A stretch of 8,809 nt of DNA from the NCBI GenBank assembly GCA_937894355.1, contig CALCRD010000294.1:1-8809 (forward strand). The letters run 5' to 3'. The notes beneath the pieces are model-generated. The model had not been told where the DNA came from. It saw only the letters and a program-made list of their open reading frames with translations, and ran no database searches. The translations under genes were made by a program, and so were the position numbers. This DNA comes from an uncultured Bacillus sp. Lineage in GTDB: Bacteria; Bacillota; Bacilli; Bacillales; Cytobacillaceae. Shown piece by piece: positions 1 through 6,024 of the stretch (its first letter is position 1; each line of letters opens with the position of its first letter).

Positions 1-69
1 GTTACTTTTTTATTTATTTATCATTGAGAACTTTTGACTGTCGTGTTCTATTCAGTACGTGTCTAATTA
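1..69. other. Short non-coding tail downstream of the operon
   Basis: This A+T-rich stretch follows the TAA of the GH123-like gene. Read on the minus strand it has only a weak five-base stem (AGAAC/GTTCT, positions 49-45 and 31-27, 13-base loop) followed by A-rich rather than U-rich sequence, so it is not a convincing intrinsic terminator. The transcript may continue past the window. No start codon opens a frame of any length here. Confidence 0.5.
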
Positions 70-1740
70 TTAATTAGCACTTAATAGAGACTGCAGCTTG
101 AGAATCTCGTCGAACAGCCTTGTTCTAGCATTATTTAGTATCGCCAAATCATCTCCTTGGAAGAACTGCTCTGCAATCTCCACTAAAACTTCTTCTGAAG
201 CTGTAACAGTAAGGTTAGCTGCTTTGGCTTTCTCAATTAGTTCCTCCAAAACTACTACCAACTTATAATCTTGAATTCCTTCTCTGACTGCTTCCCAGTT
301 TCTTGTGGTTATCGGGCCCTTTGGTCCAGGATAAACTACCGCAGCATCAGGCCAATCTACACCAGGAATACTATCAAAATCATCCCATGGACTACTATAA
401 TAGGTGTTATATGCCCAAAAACCAAAAGCATCCAAATCATAATGATAGGCGATCATAGCTGCTTTACGGTAATAACCGAAGGCAGCATTTTCATCTTTCG
501 AACTGAAAATACCCGGAGTACTATAATAACCTATAGGTTTTCCAAGTGTTTTTAGATAACCAACTATGTCCTCATCTGTACGATTTAAATTCCCGCTGAA
601 AGGAAACCAGAAATCAACATATGGCTCTAATATCTTAAGTGTCTTTTCAATTGTAACAGAATTCCGCTCCCAATGAGCCGCAGGGTTTGCAAAAATTTGT
701 ACCTTCTCGTCTGCCTCTTTGATAATTTTGGCAAGTTCCGCATGTACTTCAGAAGTGCTATCTGTAGGCTCATCATAAATCTCTATTGCCCACTGATCAT
801 AATCTAAACCTGCTTCTTTGGCAAGGTTAACATAATACAATACGGCACCTTTTAGCTTTCGTTCTAAAAAACTTCGACTTCTTTTAAGTTGGTTTTTCAT
901 ATTGCCCGCTGATTGCCAACCAATTGCTTTACTATGAAAAGCACCTGACCCAATTATTGTAAGCTTTGAACCTAAATCAGCCAAACTAAAATCGCCGAAG
1001 AATATATTAGCTCCGTGGGAAACCAAATCTTTCATGTATGCTTCCTTAAGTTCATTATTAGGTATGCTAGCCCAATATAAGACCCCTAAAGGACTTTCTT
1101 TGGAAATTTTTATCGGAAGGATTTCTATTTCAATATTAATGTTTTCTAGACCCTTATCATCTTCGATCACGACAGTGGACGTATAAAGACCAGGTTCTAG
1201 ATCGGTGGCATCTATTGTAAACCAAAATGGGATCGTTTCATAAGATGCCAACTCAACGTTTGGAAATTCCTTGATACTTTCATAGTTAGGTACATAATCA
1301 AATATATCTTCATCGGGGAAATCACCTACAGCAAAGAGGGGTCCTATTGTTACTCCATGCTTTCTACTCCGAATAGCTCCCCCTATGCGCAATTGAAATC
1401 GATCGGGCCGGGGAGTATTAGTCTTATCAAGAAGCTGGCTTGGTAATTGGAACTTTAAATTTTGGTAGCCATCCCTAAGCGAAGAAATTAAAAAGAGACC
1501 GCTAATATATTGATTTGTACATCCTTGTAATTTAATTGTATATTTTATCTGTTCGGGATTATTTGGCATGGGTTCGCCATCTCTAAAAATTGGGGCCCAA
1601 GGATCTTGTGTCCAAACTACATAAGAAACATTATCTCTTGCGGAAATTTCTTGTAACCAATCAGGAGGATCTGCGGCATTGACAGCTAGAACTGCATTTA
1701 GCACAAAAAGATATAACAATATGTAGCAATTTCTTCTCAT
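70..1740 (-). CDS. Secreted glycoside hydrolase, GH123/DUF4091-like, 556 aa
   Basis: Probably an exported glycosidase. Numbering is from the ATG at 1740. Residues 1-22 are a signal peptide (MRRN, hydrophobic core, cleavage after VNA). Residues 25-215 look like the N-terminal beta-sandwich of the GH123/DUF4091 group. Residues 220-490 fit a TIM-barrel: WAIEIYDEPTD contains the Asp323-Glu324 pair at the position where GH123 enzymes carry the substrate-stabilising Asp and the general acid Glu. The barrel ends with the family hallmark GFWAYNTYYSSPWDD (440-454), then VYPGPKGPI and RNWEAVREGIQDYKL. A helical tail follows to 556. Characterised GH123 members are beta-N-acetylgalactosaminidases using substrate-assisted catalysis, but the wider DUF4091 group is mostly untested, so the sugar is not predicted with confidence. 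It is the last gene of the visible operon, behind two outer-membrane barrels and a putative binding protein, suggesting glycan trimming in the periplasm or at the surface. No lipobox or membrane anchor is seen. Confidence 0.72.
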   Translation of the reverse strand: MRRNCYILLYLFVLNAVLAVNAADPPDWLQEISARDNVSYVVWTQDPWAPIFRDGEPMPNNPEQIKYTIKLQGCTNQYISGLFLISSLRDGYQNLKFQLPSQLLDKTNTPRPDRFQLRIGGAIRSRKHGVTIGPLFAVGDFPDEDIFDYVPNYESIKEFPNVELASYETIPFWFTIDATDLEPGLYTSTVVIEDDKGLENINIEIEILPIKISKESPLGVLYWASIPNNELKEAYMKDLVSHGANIFFGDFSLADLGSKLTIIGSGAFHSKAIGWQSAGNMKNQLKRSRSFLERKLKGAVLYYVNLAKEAGLDYDQWAIEIYDEPTDSTSEVHAELAKIIKEADEKVQIFANPAAHWERNSVTIEKTLKILEPYVDFWFPFSGNLNRTDEDIVGYLKTLGKPIGYYSTPGIFSSKDENAAFGYYRKAAMIAYHYDLDAFGFWAYNTYYSSPWDDFDSIPGVDWPDAAVVYPGPKGPITTRNWEAVREGIQDYKLVVVLEELIEKAKAANLTVTASEEVLVEIAEQFFQGDDLAILNNARTRLFDEILKLQSLLSAN

Positions 1741-1746
1741 TGCTGA

Positions 1747-1753
1747 CCACCTC
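1747..1753 (-). promoter_or_regulatory. Ribosome binding site deciding the start of the GH123-like gene, overlapping the upstream stop codon
   Basis: The minus strand reads GAGGTGG, six bases before the ATG at 1740. Its first two bases belong to the TGA stop of the upstream gene (1752-1754), so translation of the two genes is probably coupled. A TTG at 1755 is in frame and would overlap the stop as TTGA, but it would swallow this site and place five extra residues (MRWSA) before a normal signal peptide, so ATG 1740 is preferred. Confidence 0.8.
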
Positions 1754-4037
1754 AAAACTCATAGTCCAATATAAAATTCACTTGTTCGCTTTGTTTACTA
1801 TCAGATATCCTACTATACCAGCTTAAAATCGAAAATGGTCCCCCAAGCTTATATTGGACACCTAACTTAGCTTGGCTCCGATTTTGAACCCCATCTGTTT
1901 TTTCTAGAGAATACGATGCTAAAACTGATAGATCTTGGTTTGGTTTGACTTTTAGGTTTGCTCCATAATTTATATGTCTCTTGATTAACTCTTCGCTCCT
2001 ACTTTCTATTATTTCCCCACCAAGACCTACTTTGGTTGGATACTTAAATATAAGGAATGACTTGAACGGTTTTGAGAACCCAAAGTTCAAAGTTTTAAAG
2101 CTTTGTAATCCCACAATGAGATTTGTAGCCTCATTTTCACTGGCGCTAGCAAGGCTAAATAGATACTCGCCGCCAAATATCCCTTCTTTTTCAAAATTAC
2201 TCCCTAATATCCAACCTTTTCTATTTGGAGTGGCCTGACCTAGCGTAAAAGCTTCAGGTACTAAATTATCAAGCTCGCCGCCTATAGTATAAAAATCATG
2301 GAGATTGCCTGATGCTCCGATACTTTGCGCAAGCAGAGCATAAAAGCCTTTGGGATTATTTATCAATTTGAAATTGAAATTTCCACTATCTAGAGAAACA
2401 CAAAGAGCCGTGGCTTTCTCTAGCTCCGCATCCTGTTGCTCTTGATATTTGCTAAATGCAGATTCTAAACCTAAAGACAGCATTTTACCTAATATATTTG
2501 CTTGATAATTTGCAACTAACGAGATGACTGTGTTGCTCATTGAACCCTTTTCTGGTTCAGTTGATAACTTATCATCAAATATTGAAACTCCATACAAGCC
2601 CAAAACTGTATTTCCAAACTTCAAATCAGAATTTAATGCGGATACGAACTGACCATTAGCTGCACTCGTCTTACCCAAAGTAGGTGCACCGAAAATTTGC
2701 ACAGCTAGGGGACCTTTCTGTAATGATGTTTTAAAGCCTCTTAACGTCCAAAAATGATTGTAAAGGCCGTGTTCTAATAGTTGTATTTTCCTTGGGAAAC
2801 TCTCTAGTTCCGATTCATATGGGTGTATGGGTGTCGGATTATAACTCCAAAAAGTATAAGGGGTTAGTTTTGCCTCAAAATCACCAAATGTTATTGCTGT
2901 ATTACCTTCCTGATAATTAACGGAAAAACGTCTCCAACTCAATCCCCTTGTCCCGGCGAAATTATAAAATGAGCGCAAAACAGCTACGATATTTAAAGAC
3001 GGGGATGGTTCTGATTGAACCAATAATTCTGGTCTTACTGTTACATCTAACAGTTTTGATGTATCTTGGTTTTCATCGTAAATGCATTCATAATTACCAA
3101 TAGATTTGATCCTTACCACAGAAGTAGTTCCGAGTCTATTGGCAAGCTCTCGCTGTTTTTTTACTAATTCTTCTTTTTCCCGTTCTATTTGATAAAGACT
3201 AAGTTTTGTACTAAGTACCATTTTCTCTGTTTCATCGGAAACACCAAAAGCGCCGATCAGTCTTAATTCCTGATGGAATTGATCTTCTAGTACACCTATA
3301 GCTTTTTTCTCTTCGGCAGATAAGGCTATTGGTTTGCTTTCCAAAGATCCTAGTACCCGAGCCAAAACAACTGCAGCATCAAGTCGTGAAATCGAATCTC
3401 TTTCCGGGTTTAATTCATAAGGAAATCCAGGAGCTAGTCCGCTTTCAACAAATTTTGCTAGCCAAATTAGCGCTTCACTGTCTTGTTGAAGAATTTCATA
3501 TGGGCTTCCCAGGGGTAGCCCCTTATCAACTTCGCGTTCTAATGACTCAAAACACTCAAAAGTTTTTTCTTCGGTAAGTTCGATTGAAATGCTTTTACTA
3601 ATATACCCCTGTTTGCTAATAACCATTTGATACTTTCCAAGTGGTAAATTAGCAAATTCAAAAGAGCCATCTTCTTTAGTGGTAATTTGTGCTACTAATT
3701 CTTTAGAGCCGTCTTTATATAGCTGTACTAAAGCACCAGCTATACTACCGGAAACTAATTCAAAATTGCATACATTTTCATTTCCATCGACTAAAACTGT
3801 TTTGGTAATTGGCGTAGTATTTTGAGGATAGATCGTTATTGTATACTCACCAGCAGGCAATAGTTCCGATTCATAATAACCAGTCGCATTTGAAAATAAG
3901 GTCTGAACAACTTTGCCACTTGTATCTTTAATCTCAACTATAATTCCTTCAACATTCGCTAAACATGAAATGCCTAGCAGACACACAATTATACCGATCA
4001 TTAATGTTATGATAATGTTTTTTTTGTTCTTCGTCAT
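1752..4037 (-). CDS. Outer-membrane beta-barrel protein with two N-terminal Ig-like domains and an SLH-like domain, 761 aa
   Basis: Numbering is from the ATG at 4037. Residues 1-27 form an export signal (MTKNKKN, long hydrophobic core, then GISCLA); the Cys gives a poor lipobox (Gly at -3), so signal peptidase I cleavage after CLA is more likely. Residues 28-95 and 96-161 are two carboxypeptidase-regulatory-like Ig domains, each with the GYYES / GSFEF plus LPxGxY signature. Residues 188-232 are SLH-like (WLAKFVESGLAPGFPYELNP, then ISRLDAAVVLARVL). Residues 270-302 are a short coiled coil (EREKEELVKKQRELANRL). From about 328 the sequence is beta-rich and closes with VNFILDYEF, hydrophobic or aromatic at -1, -3, -5, -7 and -9, a textbook BAM beta-signal. 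It is a second SLH-tethered outer-membrane barrel directly after the first, but with a different barrel sequence and the added Ig pair. Probably a porin, tether or glycan-uptake channel; the specific substrate is unknown. Confidence 0.8.
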   Translation of the reverse strand: MTKNKKNIIITLMIGIIVCLLGISCLANVEGIIVEIKDTSGKVVQTLFSNATGYYESELLPAGEYTITIYPQNTTPITKTVLVDGNENVCNFELVSGSIAGALVQLYKDGSKELVAQITTKEDGSFEFANLPLGKYQMVISKQGYISKSISIELTEEKTFECFESLEREVDKGLPLGSPYEILQQDSEALIWLAKFVESGLAPGFPYELNPERDSISRLDAAVVLARVLGSLESKPIALSAEEKKAIGVLEDQFHQELRLIGAFGVSDETEKMVLSTKLSLYQIEREKEELVKKQRELANRLGTTSVVRIKSIGNYECIYDENQDTSKLLDVTVRPELLVQSEPSPSLNIVAVLRSFYNFAGTRGLSWRRFSVNYQEGNTAITFGDFEAKLTPYTFWSYNPTPIHPYESELESFPRKIQLLEHGLYNHFWTLRGFKTSLQKGPLAVQIFGAPTLGKTSAANGQFVSALNSDLKFGNTVLGLYGVSIFDDKLSTEPEKGSMSNTVISLVANYQANILGKMLSLGLESAFSKYQEQQDAELEKATALCVSLDSGNFNFKLINNPKGFYALLAQSIGASGNLHDFYTIGGELDNLVPEAFTLGQATPNRKGWILGSNFEKEGIFGGEYLFSLASASENEATNLIVGLQSFKTLNFGFSKPFKSFLIFKYPTKVGLGGEIIESRSEELIKRHINYGANLKVKPNQDLSVLASYSLEKTDGVQNRSQAKLGVQYKLGGPFSILSWYSRISDSKQSEQVNFILDYEF

Positions 4038-4042
4038 TATTT

Positions 4043-4050
4043 CACCCCCC
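4043..4050 (-). promoter_or_regulatory. Ribosome binding site deciding the start of the second SLH outer-membrane protein
   Basis: The minus strand reads GGGGGGTG, five bases before the ATG at 4037. A longer reading frame could begin at a TTG at 4052, but that would put this G-rich Shine-Dalgarno inside the coding sequence and add MGGEI before a normal signal peptide. The ATG at 4037 is therefore preferred. The run of six G is unusual: the consensus A has become G. Confidence 0.8.
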
Positions 4051-4060
4051 AAAACCTAAA

Positions 4061-6007
4061 TCAAAATGATTTCGAAGTTCTAGCACCGATCCAAAACCCG
4101 TCATAGGATTGGTTAGGACTTGTATCTCTTCCTGCAGAGTAACCCATGTTAAAATCAAAGCCTAAATCAACTCCGACTAGCACTTTAAACAAAAGCTCAT
4201 GTGTCATACTTTCTGTAATTCTACCAGAGACAAGATTATGATCTTCACTAAAAGTATATTTATAATTAACATTCACCTTATTGCTTATCATGCTATTTAA
4301 TGAGACCTGCCGTGCAGTATACCTTCTAATTTTTTCAAGATCGGGCTCCAAATCAAAATATCTATTTCTTTCCTGCGTTTGTAGATAAACTTTTAACGGC
4401 TTTGTAAGCCTTAGGAGCTCCTGGATATTATATTCAAAAGTAATTAAATATCCATCATATTTGCTTAGCGGATCACCTGTTGCATCTAGCTCCTTTTGCT
4501 TTTTCCTAGAATAATCTATTTGGAGCGAACAATCACGTGTTAATCTACTAAAACGCGAAAAAGATACTTTAGCCCTTGCATTGAACCCTTGTCTATTATT
4601 TTCTAAGACACGTAATCCTGGAAGTCTATTAGGATCGTAACTTCGAGCCCAATCTCGATCACCGCCTCCTGTAATATCGGGCAATGATACATTCCACACA
4701 CCCCCGGGACGCGAAAGAAAAGTTGGGCTAATATCGTAAATAAGAAAGTTAAAGGGAACAATTTTAAAAACCGGGAAATTTAATGTTTCAATGTTCACAT
4801 CAAGTCTTTTCGCAATTCCCATATAAGCACTTGGTTCGCCTTGCCAATCCATGTCAAGTTGAGAATGCGCCAACTCAGCACTTATATTCATCCTCCTTGT
4901 GGACGTGGGAGCCATCTGTCTATAAAAAACAGCGCTTAAGACTTTGCTATCACCTAAAGGATCATCAAACAATCTAGAAGTGATTATTGCTAAGGTCGAT
5001 ATGTCTTTAACGGGCAGTCGAAAAGTGGCTTTGGCTGCTTCCACGATCCTAAAAGGTTCTACAGTACGATCTATACCATACATGTATCTAAATCCCCACC
5101 GACTATCAGTTGACCAATACAAGTGCAAACCCCCATATCCGTATGATCCTCCATCAGGATAAGCAATTGTAAATGGTGTAAACTCAGCAGCATAGCGATA
5201 CCCCAAATATGCTTCAAATATCCCAATTGAGATCCTAGTCGTAAACCTTGCCCATGGATATCCACTAATACTAATTGTATCGCTGTTTGGACGATCGCTT
5301 TCAGTTTTTAATTGAATAGCTCCTAACCCGAAGCTATAATTTCCACCTTTTGATTTTGACATATACTCAACTGGTAACCATTCATCCCATGCTTGACCGA
5401 GTTGATTATCTTGATTGAAGTTGAACGTTTGCCGTGTTGTAAGAAAGTGTTGTCTACCGCCGTCAATAGTACGATCTATAGGGGCTCCAATATATACCCA
5501 GCGAGGCCCTGTTTTATCAACGTAAAATGCATCAACTTGATAAGAGCCACGCAAGCGTGTTTCCGCTCTAATATTTTTTTGTGTCAAAACATCTTGCTGC
5601 TTTTCAACTTCTTCCTTTAACTCCCTTATTTTTTCATTTGAAAAACCAAGCTGAGCTTCCAAGGCAAGTCGCTGTTTGTTATTTAGATATTTTTCCGAGG
5701 GAAATTCCTCTTTGAGAAGTGCTAAAAGCTCTTCCTCAGCTAATGTTAGCTCTTCTTTCCATTCTTTCTGTTGTTCAATTAAGCCGGTTATTCTATCAAC
5801 TAATTTAGATACTTCCCACCCATATAAATCAGCATTCTCGATTTTTTTCAAAACCGATGTTGGCAATAATCCTTTTTGACCGAAAGTGCTAAGAGCGCTA
5901 TAGGCCCAATGATCTGCCGGCAATGTTTTTAACATACTCCCATGAACAATGTGTGTAATTGACATCGCAAGGATTATTATCAAAGCGGAAATAATCCGTT
6001 TGCGCAT
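4061..6007 (-). CDS. SLH-domain outer-membrane beta-barrel protein (OmpM-like), 648 aa
   Basis: Likely an outer-membrane porin or tether whose periplasmic N-terminus contacts the cell wall. A signal peptide covers residues 1-23 (basic MRKR, hydrophobic core, probable cleavage after VHG). Residues 29-73 resemble one SLH domain (LPADHWAYSALSTFGQKGLL), but the second half lacks the usual GYPDG loop and TRAE-type motif, having LYGWEVSKLV instead. Residues 76-146 are Glu/Lys/Leu-rich and look like a coiled coil, long enough to span periplasm. From about 148 onward the protein is rich in alternating aromatic/hydrophobic and polar residues, with Gly/Tyr/Trp-rich strands (for example YGYGGLHLYW), and ends in Phe, as outer-membrane barrels do. 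SLH plus coiled coil plus barrel is the OmpM plan of diderm Firmicutes, and the length is slightly above usual for that family. It sits between a secreted modular protein and a second SLH barrel, with short gaps on both sides. The barrel family itself is not recognised; the architecture is inferred from composition. Confidence 0.78.
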   Translation of the reverse strand: MRKRIISALIIILAMSITHIVHGSMLKTLPADHWAYSALSTFGQKGLLPTSVLKKIENADLYGWEVSKLVDRITGLIEQQKEWKEELTLAEEELLALLKEEFPSEKYLNNKQRLALEAQLGFSNEKIRELKEEVEKQQDVLTQKNIRAETRLRGSYQVDAFYVDKTGPRWVYIGAPIDRTIDGGRQHFLTTRQTFNFNQDNQLGQAWDEWLPVEYMSKSKGGNYSFGLGAIQLKTESDRPNSDTISISGYPWARFTTRISIGIFEAYLGYRYAAEFTPFTIAYPDGGSYGYGGLHLYWSTDSRWGFRYMYGIDRTVEPFRIVEAAKATFRLPVKDISTLAIITSRLFDDPLGDSKVLSAVFYRQMAPTSTRRMNISAELAHSQLDMDWQGEPSAYMGIAKRLDVNIETLNFPVFKIVPFNFLIYDISPTFLSRPGGVWNVSLPDITGGGDRDWARSYDPNRLPGLRVLENNRQGFNARAKVSFSRFSRLTRDCSLQIDYSRKKQKELDATGDPLSKYDGYLITFEYNIQELLRLTKPLKVYLQTQERNRYFDLEPDLEKIRRYTARQVSLNSMISNKVNVNYKYTFSEDHNLVSGRITESMTHELLFKVLVGVDLGFDFNMGYSAGRDTSPNQSYDGFWIGARTSKSF

Positions 6008-6014
6008 TACTCTG

Positions 6015-6023
6015 CACCTCCTT
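6015..6023 (-). promoter_or_regulatory. Ribosome binding site of the first SLH outer-membrane protein
   Basis: On the minus strand this reads AAGGAGGTG, a perfect nine-base complement to the usual 3' end of 16S rRNA, seven bases before the ATG at 6007. It fills most of the 17-base gap after the TAG of the upstream gene. It fixes the start and predicts strong initiation, as expected for an abundant outer-membrane protein. Confidence 0.9.
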
Positions 6024-6024
6024 C

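Noticed and set aside
27..49. Possible intrinsic terminator after the operon (AGAAC/GTTCT inverted repeat)
   Set aside because: The stem is only five base pairs with a 13-base loop, and the following sequence on the transcribed strand is A-rich, not a U tract.
3945..4037. Lipoprotein signal on the second barrel protein (Cys in GISC)
   Set aside because: The residue at -3 is Gly rather than Leu/Val/Ile, there is a plausible signal peptidase I site at CLA just after, and a lipid-anchored N-terminus is unusual for an SLH barrel.
5071..5265. Minus-strand 64-codon frame
   Set aside because: It lies wholly inside the 648-aa barrel gene in another frame and shows no recognisable protein features.
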